Assembly: GCF_020782115.1 (NCBI RefSeq)
Contig: NZ_JAJGMW010000017.1
Location: 36,918-100,917 of the forward strand
Source: Leeuwenhoekiella parthenopeia
GTDB lineage: Bacteria > Bacteroidota > Bacteroidia > Flavobacteriales > Flavobacteriaceae
DNA: 64,000 nucleotides
Direction of reading: 5' to 3'
Shown here in pieces: positions 55,451-63,936 of the stretch (positions are counted from its first letter, which is position 1; every line of letters begins with the position of its first letter). Position numbers and translations under genes: made by a program. The notes beneath the pieces were generated by a model. The model saw only the letters and a program-made list of their open reading frames with translations. It did no database searches and had not been told where the DNA came from.

Positions 55451-56386
55451 ATGAATTCAAATACCTTGCATATCACCAACGGCGATATGGTACTAAAGCG
55501 CCTTGATGCCCTAAATTTTAATGGAGATCGAATCGTTTGGCGCGAAATGCTCTGCGAAGGCCCCACCGTTGAAGAGGTAGGTTCAGAACAGTTTATCGAA
55601 GCCCGAAAGCATTTTTTAAAAGAGAATTACAATATTACCGAAGCAGATTACGAGGACAAGTTTGTTTCAGAACTAAATAAACTGGCTGCCATTAACGGAT
55701 ATGAAAAGATTGTGCTCTGGTTTGAATTTGATTTATTCTGCCATGTTAATATACTTGCAGCAATAAGTTACCTCATACAGAATAAGAAAATAATGCCTAT
55801 CTACGTCGTGTGCAGCGGCTGGGTAGATGGCGAATTACAGCTTAAAGGCTTGTCGGAGCTTACCGATGAACAATTTATTAAGCACTACGAAAACAAACTC
55901 AAACTTGCCCCTGAAGACCTTGCGGTCGCACACCACATCTGGCAGTTGTACTGCGATGAAAAACCCATAGAGCTTAAAGCCGAAATTACCAAAAGCTCTA
56001 ACTTCAAATACCTGTCTAGTTGCTTACGCGCCCATGTAGAACGCTTTCCCAACAGCAAAACCGGTCTGAACACGCTGGAAACCAACATTCTTAAGCTTAT
56101 AGATTTACACGAAGTTTCCTCAACACATCAACTTTGTGGTTATGTATTGAAGTACCAGGGCTATTACGGTTATGGCGATATGCAAATCGAAAGGATGATC
56201 AAAGCCTTAAAACCTTTTTTCAAAATGAAAGAAGGCAAGCTGGTTTTAAACACCAAGGTACAGGCTGTACTTGAGGGGTCTCAAAATTTTTACGACACCT
56301 TAAAAGATGAGTCCTTTTATGGTGGCACACAGAAATACGATTTCCTCTACAATTCAAACAATCACGAACTGGTAAGATCACACTAA
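55451..56386 (+). CDS. DUF1835 family protein
   Basis: 311-aa cytosolic protein. The N-terminal DUF1835 domain begins LHITNGDMVLKRL and contains RIVWREMLCEGP and VLWFEFDLFCHVNILAAI. A C-terminal helical segment (about 205-305, NILKLIDLHEVSSTHQL) is winged-helix-like. Biochemistry unknown to me. It is part of the oxygenase-SUI1-phosphorylase operon. Confidence 0.82.
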   Translation: MNSNTLHITNGDMVLKRLDALNFNGDRIVWREMLCEGPTVEEVGSEQFIEARKHFLKENYNITEADYEDKFVSELNKLAAINGYEKIVLWFEFDLFCHVNILAAISYLIQNKKIMPIYVVCSGWVDGELQLKGLSELTDEQFIKHYENKLKLAPEDLAVAHHIWQLYCDEKPIELKAEITKSSNFKYLSSCLRAHVERFPNSKTGLNTLETNILKLIDLHEVSSTHQLCGYVLKYQGYYGYGDMQIERMIKALKPFFKMKEGKLVLNTKVQAVLEGSQNFYDTLKDESFYGGTQKYDFLYNSNNHELVRSH

Positions 56387-56388
56387 TT

Positions 56389-57261
56389 ATGCCTTTAGCC
56401 TCTTCAGAGCTTATTTTAAACGAAGATCAGAGTATTTATCATTTACACCTTAAGCCTGAAAACCTTGCTGATGTTGTTATAACTGTAGGAGATCCAGACC
56501 GGGTAGCTGAAGTTAGCAGACATTTTGAACATATTGAAATCAGCACCCAGAAGCGGGAATTTAAAACCGAAACGGGAACATTTAAAGGCAAACGCATTTC
56601 AGTAATTTCTACGGGAATTGGCACAGACAATATTGATATCGTTCTCAACGAGCTGGATGCTTTAGTCAATATCGATTTTGAAACCCGGGAAATTAAAGAG
56701 CAAAAAAAATCCCTGCAACTAATAAGACTTGGTACCAGTGGAGCCATTCAGTCAGACATTCCGGTAGATTCTATTCTTTTAAGCAAACGTGCGTTGGGAT
56801 TTGACTCCTTACTGCATTTTTATCAGAGTGCTTCGGTACGTGACCACGCATTTGAACAGGCATTTTCAGCACACCTGCAATTAAATCCTGAAAAAAGCAC
56901 TCCGTACTGTGTCGAAGCCGATTCCGCTTTGCTTAATCACTTCAAAAATCCCAACTATTTTGAAGGAACCACGGTAACTAACGTGGGTTTCTACGGTCCG
57001 CAAGGTCGTACCCTACGCCTTCAGACTGAAGATGTAGCTCTTAATGAAAAACTGCAATCCTTTCGCCTTAATTCTGAAAAAATAACCAATCTGGAGATGG
57101 AAACTTCAGGCATTTATGGGCTGAGTAAACTTCTGGATCACCGGGCATTATCTGTAAATGCAATTCTGGCCAATCGCGCCACGGGGAAATTCAGCAAAAA
57201 TCCTTCTGAAATCGTCGAACGTATGATTACTGAAGCCCTGGAACGCATAGCAGAACTCTAA
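56389..57261 (+). CDS. Nucleoside phosphorylase (PNP/UDP family)
   Basis: 290-aa phosphorylase with VITVGDPDRVAEVSRHF (phosphate-binding GDPxR), STGIGTDNIDIVLNEL, LGTSGAIQSDIPV and the substrate loop LEMETSGIYGLSKLL. It cleaves a nucleoside with phosphate in salvage; the MET...E(T/M)SG pattern resembles uridine phosphorylase. The start is 2 bp after DUF1835. Confidence 0.9.
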   Translation: MPLASSELILNEDQSIYHLHLKPENLADVVITVGDPDRVAEVSRHFEHIEISTQKREFKTETGTFKGKRISVISTGIGTDNIDIVLNELDALVNIDFETREIKEQKKSLQLIRLGTSGAIQSDIPVDSILLSKRALGFDSLLHFYQSASVRDHAFEQAFSAHLQLNPEKSTPYCVEADSALLNHFKNPNYFEGTTVTNVGFYGPQGRTLRLQTEDVALNEKLQSFRLNSEKITNLEMETSGIYGLSKLLDHRALSVNAILANRATGKFSKNPSEIVERMITEALERIAEL

Positions 57262-57284
57262 AGGCTTTTTAACAAAAGCTTAAT

Positions 57285-57313
57285 TTTGCGCGAGACGGGC
57301 TTTCGTATTTTTG
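57285..57313 (+). promoter_or_regulatory. Consensus Bacteroidota promoter of ppk1
   Basis: TTTG (57285-57288), a 17-bp spacer, and TATTTTTG (57306-57313): both -33 and -7 elements fit, and the ppk1 ATG begins 21 bp downstream. Confidence 0.75.
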
Positions 57314-57334
57314 GTCAAAATACAAGCCTAACCT

Positions 57335-59383
57335 ATGGAAACTGACCAATCCCGACATTTAAAGCACAGAGACTTAAACTGGCTGAGTTTTAATGAGCGT
57401 GTGCTACAGGAAGCGGAAGACCGCGAGCGCAATCCGCTTTACGAGCGTATGAAATTCCTTGCGATTTACAGCTCAAATCTGGATGAGTATTTTAGGGTAC
57501 GCGTGAGTCAGTTAAGACAAATGAAGCGTATCGAAAAAAGTATACGCAAGAAACTTTCACTGCAACCTAACAAAACGGTCAAAAAAATCCTGGCCCGGGT
57601 AAAAGAACAGCAGGAACGTTTTGGCACCATTTTTAAAGATCAAATCATTCCCGATCTTGCTAAAAACAACATCAGGCTGGTAAGCGATACCGATTTTACT
57701 TCGGTTCACGGAGATTTAGCAGACATCTGGTACACCACACATCTTAAAAATACCCTGGAAACGAAGCTGGTTGTCCCTTCAAAAGGCAATTCGATCTTTA
57801 TTGAAAACCAAACGCTGTATTTCTGCGTGACGTTTGAAGATGATAAGCAGTTTGGTTTTGTAAAAATACCCACAGACAGCAACTCGCGATTTGTAGATCT
57901 GGGCAGGCATCAGGGCAACTATTACATCACGTTTATTGACGATATCATACGCTACAAGGTTCAGAGCCTTTTTGATCATACCGTTAAAGGTGTTTATGAA
58001 ATGAAACTTTCGCGGGATGCCGAATTGTACATCGATGACGAACTCGACGGAATTTTAGCTGAGCGCATTTATAAATCCCTGGAGCAGCGTCAGGAAGGTC
58101 AACCTACACGCTTGCTTTATGATTCGGCTATGCCGAAAGATGAGGCCAAAAAGCTTCGCAAGCTGCTTAATCTGGGCAAAATAGACATGATGCCCGGTGG
58201 CAGGTATCATAATTTTAATGATTTCTTCAAATTCCCTGATCCTACTGAAAACCCGGAGTTGCATTATGCCGAAAAACCTTTCATCCCACATAAGGTTTTA
58301 GAGAAATCAAAGGATTACTTTAAGACGATCAGAGCGAAAGATCAGCTGGTGCATTTTCCGTTTATGACCTTTAATTACATTGAACGTCTTGTAGAGCAAG
58401 CCTCTACAGATCCCGATGTAACGCATATCAAAATCTCATTATACCGTGTTGCAGACGAGTCGGTATTAACCACAGCGCTGCTTCAGGCCATTGACAACGG
58501 TAAGGATGTCACGATCTTTATTGAGGCTAAAGCGCGCTTTGATGAAGAAAACAACATCAGCTGGGGCCGAAAGTTTGAAGACAAGGGCGGTCGCGTGATA
58601 TACAGTTATCCGCGTATCAAGGTGCATTCTAAAATTTTGATGATTATACGCAATGAAAACGATAAAGCTAGAAGATACGCCTACATAGGCACCGGAAACT
58701 TCAACGGCGAAACCTCAAAAATCTATTGCGATCACGGTCTTTTTACTGCGCATCCAAAAATCACCAAAGAAATACACCGGGTTTTTAGAGTTCTGGAAGG
58801 TGAATTGATCATCCCACGAAACAAGCATTTGCTCATTTCTCCATTTACCACCCGTCGTATTTTTGAAAAGCTGATACAACAGGAGATTGACACTGCTCTT
58901 GAAGGTAAACCGGCGGCCATTACGGCAAAAATGAATAGCCTTGAAGACCCTGATATCATTGCGCTGCTGTACAAAGCGAGCCAGGCCGGAGTTAAAATAC
59001 GTCTTATCGTTCGCGGTTTTACCTGCCTGATACCCGGAGTTGAAGGCTTAAGCGAGCATATCGAAATGACCTCAATTGTAGATCGTTATCTGGAGCATGG
59101 TCGTATCTATTTATTTCACAACGGTGGCGACGAGCAAATGTTTATGGGCTCGGCAGACTGGATGACGCGTAATCTAGACCGGCGCATTGAGGTATTGACC
59201 CCTATTTATGACGAAGATTTGTTTAAAGAGCTAAGAGCAATTTTGCTCATTCAGCTTCAGGACAATGTAAAGGCACGTATACAGGATGCCGAAGAAACCA
59301 ATACCTATATGCCTCAAAAGCCCGGCGAATCTGTCGTACGCTCGCAATATGCGATCTATGATTTTTTAAAGGCCAAAAACTAA
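57335..59383 (+). CDS. ppk1: Polyphosphate kinase 1
   Basis: 682-aa enzyme making polyphosphate from ATP via a phospho-histidine. It has the N-terminal RDLNWLSFNERVLQEA, a head domain (to about 310) and two phospholipase-D-like catalytic domains with His431 (PRIKVHSKIL, matching E. coli His435) and His588 (YLEHGRIYLF, matching His592). The C-terminus is typical (GSADWMTRNLDRRIEV). It has its own promoter and is followed after 3 bp by a binding-protein gene. Confidence 0.96.
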   Translation: METDQSRHLKHRDLNWLSFNERVLQEAEDRERNPLYERMKFLAIYSSNLDEYFRVRVSQLRQMKRIEKSIRKKLSLQPNKTVKKILARVKEQQERFGTIFKDQIIPDLAKNNIRLVSDTDFTSVHGDLADIWYTTHLKNTLETKLVVPSKGNSIFIENQTLYFCVTFEDDKQFGFVKIPTDSNSRFVDLGRHQGNYYITFIDDIIRYKVQSLFDHTVKGVYEMKLSRDAELYIDDELDGILAERIYKSLEQRQEGQPTRLLYDSAMPKDEAKKLRKLLNLGKIDMMPGGRYHNFNDFFKFPDPTENPELHYAEKPFIPHKVLEKSKDYFKTIRAKDQLVHFPFMTFNYIERLVEQASTDPDVTHIKISLYRVADESVLTTALLQAIDNGKDVTIFIEAKARFDEENNISWGRKFEDKGGRVIYSYPRIKVHSKILMIIRNENDKARRYAYIGTGNFNGETSKIYCDHGLFTAHPKITKEIHRVFRVLEGELIIPRNKHLLISPFTTRRIFEKLIQQEIDTALEGKPAAITAKMNSLEDPDIIALLYKASQAGVKIRLIVRGFTCLIPGVEGLSEHIEMTSIVDRYLEHGRIYLFHNGGDEQMFMGSADWMTRNLDRRIEVLTPIYDEDLFKELRAILLIQLQDNVKARIQDAEETNTYMPQKPGESVVRSQYAIYDFLKAKN

Positions 59384-59386
59384 ACC

Positions 59387-60220
59387 ATGAAAACTTTAAA
59401 AGTGGGCGGAGTGCCCGAGCATTTTAACCTCCCCATACATTTATGTATTGAAGAAGGTCTTTTTAAGGCTGAAGGAATTGAGGTGGAATGGGTAGAATTT
59501 CCGGGAGGAACCGGAGCGATGAATGCTGCTTTACGAGATGAAGAAATCGACGTGGCCGTTATTTTGACCGAAGGCATCATACGCGACATTGCAAACGGGA
59601 ATCCGTCAAAAATTATTCAAAATTATGTATCGAGCCCATTGATCTGGGGTGTTCACGTTGCCGCTGAAAGCGCATTTCAGAGCATTGACGATTTAAAAGA
59701 TGCCAGGCCGGCCATTAGCAGGTTTGGCTCAGGTTCTCACGTGATGGCTTTTATTCAGGCACATCAACTGGGATGGGACACCTCAAAACTGGAGTGCGTG
59801 GTGGTAAATAATCTGGACAATGCGATTGAAGCGCTACAAAATGGTGAAGCAGATTATTTTATGTGGGAGCATTTTACCACAAAACCTTTGGTAGATCGGG
59901 GCATCTTCCGTCGTGTTGCAGATTTCCCTACCCCCTGGTCCAGTTTTGTTTTTGCAGCTACCGAAACTGCTATAAAAAACAAAAGTCAGGAGCTTTCGGC
60001 ATTCTTAAAAGTTGTGAATGCAAAAACCAAAATTTTCAAAAATATTGAAGGAATTGATCTTATTCTTGCAGAGCGCTATGATCAAAAACTAAAGGATATT
60101 CAAAAGTGGTTATCTCTTACAAACTGGTCACAAGAGAAGCTCCCGGAGGCTGAATCTGAGCAAATTGTATCCTTTTTAAAACAATTAAATATGGTAGAAA
60201 TAAACTATTACTATAAATAG
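59387..60220 (+). CDS. Periplasmic-binding-protein-fold protein without signal peptide
   Basis: 277-aa protein with an NMT1/ABC-substrate-binding-type fold: LKVGGVPEHFNLPIHLCIEEGLF, VEFPGGTGAMNAALRDEEIDVAV and GSGSHVMAFIQAHQLGW. There is no signal peptide, lipobox or neighbouring ABC transporter, so it seems cytosolic. It lies 3 bp after ppk1 and should be co-transcribed. The THI5-type cysteine motif is absent, so an HMP-synthesis role is not supported. Confidence 0.82.
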   Translation: MKTLKVGGVPEHFNLPIHLCIEEGLFKAEGIEVEWVEFPGGTGAMNAALRDEEIDVAVILTEGIIRDIANGNPSKIIQNYVSSPLIWGVHVAAESAFQSIDDLKDARPAISRFGSGSHVMAFIQAHQLGWDTSKLECVVVNNLDNAIEALQNGEADYFMWEHFTTKPLVDRGIFRRVADFPTPWSSFVFAATETAIKNKSQELSAFLKVVNAKTKIFKNIEGIDLILAERYDQKLKDIQKWLSLTNWSQEKLPEAESEQIVSFLKQLNMVEINYYYK

Positions 60221-60326
60221 TAATTAACTAAGATTTAATGAAACTTTTACATTTAATTGTCTCATTCATAGAAAAATATTGCACACTTTTGTACCGAAGT
60301 AATTAAACAACTTAAATAATTCAAAC

Positions 60327-60488
60327 ATGGTTACCTTTTTTACAATTTTAGGTATCCTCCTGTTGATTAACGTGCTATTATTCAAATATAGTGTAGCAGG
60401 AGGTCCCGCTCAAAAACCGAAAAAACGTGTAGCCCCTATCGAAACAGCGTTTAACGAGTCTGCCTATGCGCTTAACAAAGCATCATAA
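60327..60488 (+). CDS. 53-aa single-helix membrane protein
   Basis: Short protein: one N-terminal hydrophobic helix (TFFTILGILLLINVLLFKYS), a basic linker (QKPKKR) and a hydrophilic tail ending YALNKAS. I do not recognise a family, but it is flanked by a good terminator and sits in an otherwise gene-free gap, and Bacteroidota genomes carry many such conserved small proteins. Confidence 0.6.
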   Translation: MVTFFTILGILLLINVLLFKYSVAGGPAQKPKKRVAPIETAFNESAYALNKAS

Positions 60489-60514
60489 ACAGATTTAAAA
60501 CCAAAACCTCTAGA

Positions 60515-60545
60515 AAATGCCTTGAAAATTTCAAGGCATTTTTTT
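60515..60545. terminator. Bidirectional terminator between the 53-aa gene and ung
   Basis: Perfect 12-bp stem AAATGCCTTGAA / TTCAAGGCATTT with AAT loop and seven-T run on the plus strand; on the minus strand it reads into TTTT and lies 11 nt after the ung stop. Confidence 0.92.
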
Positions 60546-60555
60546 GTTTGTAGGT

Positions 60556-61221
60556 TTACCAGTTAATTTTGGTTTTTCCTGCGTTTTCGAGTTTTCGGTT
60601 TGTTTCACTAAAGTGTTTGTTACCAAACCAATAACCCCGGTTAGCACTTAAAGGTGACGGGTGACCACTGGTTAAAACCGTATGTTTTTGAGTGTTTATC
60701 AAGGAGGCCTTCTTTTTAGCAAAACCACCCCAAAGCAAAAACACAACACCTTGCTGTTCTTCAGAGATTCTGCGTATTACCGCATCGGTAAAGGTTTCCC
60801 AACCTTTATTCTGGTGTGAACCTGCCTGATGGGCTCTTACGGTAAGTGTAGCATTTAGAAGCAGTACGCCTTGTTTAGCCCAATGCTCCAGGTTTCCGCT
60901 ATTCGGAAAAGGCTTATTTAAATCAGTCTCCAGTTCTTTAAAAATATTGATCAGAGAAGGCGGCATCGCAATACCTTCGGGCACCGAAAAGCACAAGCCG
61001 TGCGCCTGCCCGGGCCCGTGATACGGATCCTGACCTAAAATAACCACCTTAACGGCATCAAAAGGACAAAAATCAAAGGCCTTAAAAATATCTTTCCCTT
61101 TTGGGTAACAGGTATGCCAGGTGTACTCCTCACGCACAAAAGTCGCAAGTGTTTTAAAGTAATCTTTTTCAAATTCAGGTTCCAGAACAGCTTTCCAGCT
61201 GGGGTGTATGTCAACGTTCAT
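60556..61221 (-). CDS. ung: Uracil-DNA glycosylase
   Basis: 221-aa base-excision repair enzyme removing uracil from DNA. Catalytic Asp65 in GQDPYHG, Asn123 in LLLNATLTVR (pyrimidine pocket) and His187 in SGHPSPLSANRG are all present, as is the minor-groove loop HPSPLS. Normal length for family 1. Divergent from the MutS2 gene. Confidence 0.97.
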   Translation of the reverse strand: MNVDIHPSWKAVLEPEFEKDYFKTLATFVREEYTWHTCYPKGKDIFKAFDFCPFDAVKVVILGQDPYHGPGQAHGLCFSVPEGIAMPPSLINIFKELETDLNKPFPNSGNLEHWAKQGVLLLNATLTVRAHQAGSHQNKGWETFTDAVIRRISEEQQGVVFLLWGGFAKKKASLINTQKHTVLTSGHPSPLSANRGYWFGNKHFSETNRKLENAGKTKINW

Positions 61222-61295
61222 GAATATCTTAAATTTACAGGGCTGAATGAATATAAGTTTAAAATTCAGCTACGCCTTAAAATTAGGCATTTGCT

Positions 61296-63470
61296 ATGAT
61301 AAAAATTCATCCTAAAACCCTTGCAGATTTAGAGTTCCACACCGTTTGTTCTCAGGTTAGTGCGCTTTGCGTTACCGAAAAAGGTAAAGTGAAAGCCCTT
61401 AAACTGCATCCTCAGCGCAGCTTTAAAAAGACGCTTTTTGCACTTGATCAAACCAAGGAATACATCAACTCAGACACCCACGAAACGCCAATACCCAATC
61501 ACGGCTTTGACGCGCTTGATCACGAACTCAAAATGCTGAGTATCGAAGATACCACGCTAGAGCTGGGCAGTTTTAGAAAAATAGGGAGCCTTTCAGAAAC
61601 TGCAAACAATCACCTCAGGTATTTTAAAAAGTTTCAGGAGACCTTTCCGGTTCTTTACAGAACGGTTCGTGATACCGAATATACCACGGTAATTACTGAC
61701 GAAATCTCCAGAATTATAGATCGTTTTGGCGAAATAAAAGATGACGCCTCTCCCCTGCTTCAGCAAACGCGCCGAAGCATCAATATCGAAAAAGGAAAAA
61801 TCAACAGCAGCTTTGCCAAAGCACTTTCAGAATATGCTTCTTACGGTTATCTCGATGAGATCAGAGAATCTATCGTAGACAATGTGCGGGTTTTAGCCGT
61901 AACTGCAATGCACCGCCGCAAGGTGAAGGGTTCGATAATGGGTAATTCCAAGACCGGAAGCATTGTGTACATTCAGCCGGAAGCTACTCAACATGCACAA
62001 CGCGAACTTAACAACCTGCTTTACGACGAGCAGGAAGAGGTAAAGCGCATTCTCAAAGCGCTTACCAATTATGTAAGGCCGTTTGCACCTTTGCTTGAAG
62101 ACTATCAAAAACTGCTGAGTACCATTGATGTGATTTCCGCGAAAGCGAAATATGCCAAAAAACTCAATGCGGTATTGCCCAAGATCACGACAGAGCGCGA
62201 ACTCGAAATAAAAGAGGCTTACCATCCCCTGCTTTTGCTCAACAACCGCAAACGTGGTGAGAAAACCTTCCCGCAGGACATCAGTCTCGACAACGATAAC
62301 CGAATTATTATCATAAGTGGGCCTAATGCCGGGGGAAAAAGTATAACCTTAAAAACCGTTGGTTTGCTTCAGCTTATGTTGCAAAGCGGCATGCTGGTGC
62401 CCGTACATGAGTATTCGCGGTTTTGCCTTTTCGAAAAAATACTGACCGATATCGGCGACAATCAAAGTATCGAAAACCACCTGAGCACCTACAGCTACCG
62501 CCTGAAGAATATGAATTATTTCCTGCGGAAATGCGATGAAAATACACTTTTTCTCATCGATGAATTTGGTACCGGTAGTGACCCGGAGTTGGGTGGCGCG
62601 CTGGCGGAAACCTTTCTTGAAGTATTTTACGAGCGTGGCAGTTATGGTATTATCACGACGCATTATGCCAACTTAAAGATGATGGCAAATGAGACCGAAG
62701 CCATCACTAATGCAAACATGCTATTTGACTCGCGTACACTAGAACCCTTATATAAATTGTATGTGGGGGAAGCCGGAAGTTCATTCACCTTTGAGGTGGC
62801 ACAGAAAAATGGTATTCCGTATTCGCTGATCAACCGGTCTAAAAAGAAAGTAGAGCGTGGTAAAATACGCTTTGATAAGAGTATCGCCGATCTTCAGAAA
62901 GAGCGCAGTAAGCTGGCCAAAACCACTAATGCGCTTAAAACTAAAGAGCAGCAGGCACAAAAACAGCAGCAGGAACTCGATAAAACCAATGCGCGCATTC
63001 AGGAGAAACTGGAAAGCTATCAGGAACTCTACGACAGCAATCAGCGTCTCATTTATTTGGGCCAAAAACTGGATGATCTGAGCGATAAGTTTTTCACCAA
63101 CAAAAACAAAAAACAGCTTATGGACGAGCTGTATAAAGTGGTACAAATCGAAAATTCGAAGCGTGCCAAGCAATCTGCAAAAGAAAAAAGAGCGCAAAAA
63201 GCCAAAGAACAGAAAATAAAACAGGAAGCTGAGAAAAAGGTTGAAGTAATCCGCGAGAAGAAAAAAGAGCAAAAGCAAAAGGCTGTAAAAATTGAAGCCG
63301 AAAAGCCCAAAATAGAACTTAAAATAGGAGATCGCGTACGCCTGCCGGATGGCCGCGCCACAGGAACGCTAGATAAAATTGAAAAAGGTAAAGCAACGGT
63401 AAATTACGGTATGTTTACCACGCAGGTAGATCTCGATACGCTCGAATTTGTGCTAAGACCCAAAAGATGA
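61296..63470 (+). CDS. MutS2-like ATPase lacking the Smr domain
   Basis: 724-aa MutS-family ATPase with a core/clamp region (to about 320), Walker A GPNAGGKS at 342-349, Walker B LFLIDEFGTGSDPELGG (about 421-437), a His loop (TTHYANLK), a long Lys/Gln-rich coiled coil (about 520-670) and a KOW-like C-terminus (GDRVRLPDGRATG). MutS2 proteins bind recombination or ribosomal substrates rather than mismatches. The C-terminal Smr nuclease domain is absent, as the protein ends 50-60 residues after the KOW-like segment. Confidence 0.93.
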   Translation: MIKIHPKTLADLEFHTVCSQVSALCVTEKGKVKALKLHPQRSFKKTLFALDQTKEYINSDTHETPIPNHGFDALDHELKMLSIEDTTLELGSFRKIGSLSETANNHLRYFKKFQETFPVLYRTVRDTEYTTVITDEISRIIDRFGEIKDDASPLLQQTRRSINIEKGKINSSFAKALSEYASYGYLDEIRESIVDNVRVLAVTAMHRRKVKGSIMGNSKTGSIVYIQPEATQHAQRELNNLLYDEQEEVKRILKALTNYVRPFAPLLEDYQKLLSTIDVISAKAKYAKKLNAVLPKITTERELEIKEAYHPLLLLNNRKRGEKTFPQDISLDNDNRIIIISGPNAGGKSITLKTVGLLQLMLQSGMLVPVHEYSRFCLFEKILTDIGDNQSIENHLSTYSYRLKNMNYFLRKCDENTLFLIDEFGTGSDPELGGALAETFLEVFYERGSYGIITTHYANLKMMANETEAITNANMLFDSRTLEPLYKLYVGEAGSSFTFEVAQKNGIPYSLINRSKKKVERGKIRFDKSIADLQKERSKLAKTTNALKTKEQQAQKQQQELDKTNARIQEKLESYQELYDSNQRLIYLGQKLDDLSDKFFTNKNKKQLMDELYKVVQIENSKRAKQSAKEKRAQKAKEQKIKQEAEKKVEVIREKKKEQKQKAVKIEAEKPKIELKIGDRVRLPDGRATGTLDKIEKGKATVNYGMFTTQVDLDTLEFVLRPKR
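62138..62147. repeat. CGCGAAAGCG repeat, copy 5
   Basis: Inside the MutS2 gene; encodes SAKAK on the plus strand, a different frame use from the other copies. Confidence 0.6.
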
Positions 63471-63868
63471 GTGCCGAAAAAATCATATTGTTTGACGGAG
63501 TTTGCAATTTGTGCAATGGCGCTATCAATTTCATCATAAAGCATGATCCCAAAGCACAGTTTAAGTTCGCATCCCTTCAGGGTGAAAACGGGCAAAGACT
63601 TCTTGCGCAGCATCACATCAATCCCAAAGAAACCGATTCTATCGTTTTGATAGAACCCGAGCGCGTTTCTGTAAAATCTTCGGCAGCCCTGCGCATTGCC
63701 AAATATTTGAACAGAGGCTATCCCCTGCTCTACGCTTTTATGATCATTCCGGGTTTTATTAGAAACGCGGTTTACGACTTTATCGCCGCCAACCGGTACA
63801 AATGGTTTGGTAAAAAAGAGAGCTGTATGATTCCCACACCTGAGCTGAAAAGCCGATTTTTAGATTAA
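63467..63868 (+). CDS. DCC-family thiol-disulfide oxidoreductase-like protein (DUF393)
   Basis: 133-aa thioredoxin-fold protein with the DxxCxxC motif FDGVCNLCNGAINFI near the N-terminus and PxxC-like downstream context (FVIKHDPKAQFKFASLQG-type). DUF393 proteins are thought to be redox-active. The ATG overlaps the MutS2 stop (ATGA), so the two are translationally coupled, an odd pairing functionally. Confidence 0.92.
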   Translation: MSAEKIILFDGVCNLCNGAINFIIKHDPKAQFKFASLQGENGQRLLAQHHINPKETDSIVLIEPERVSVKSSAALRIAKYLNRGYPLLYAFMIIPGFIRNAVYDFIAANRYKWFGKKESCMIPTPELKSRFLD

Positions 63869-63876
63869 ATTTTACT

Positions 63877-63909
63877 AAACCACTCTGCACTAAAAGTGCA
63901 GAGGTTTAT
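63877..63909 (+). terminator. Putative terminator after the DCC-family gene
   Basis: Stem TCTGCACT / AGTGCAGA extended by AAACC / GGTTT around a 2-nt bulge, then TATTTTAC. Two further hairpins follow at 63916-63932 (GGGGACT/AGTCCCC) and 63939-63959 (ATTCCAAT/ATTGGAAT). Confidence 0.55.
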
Positions 63910-63936
63910 TTTACTGGGGACTGAAAGTCCCCTTTC

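Noticed and set aside
62781..63278. Antisense 165-codon frame rich in Leu/Phe in the MutS2 gene, apparently membrane-like
   Set aside because: It mirrors the Lys/Glu-rich coiled coil on the other strand, which gives spurious hydrophobic residues.
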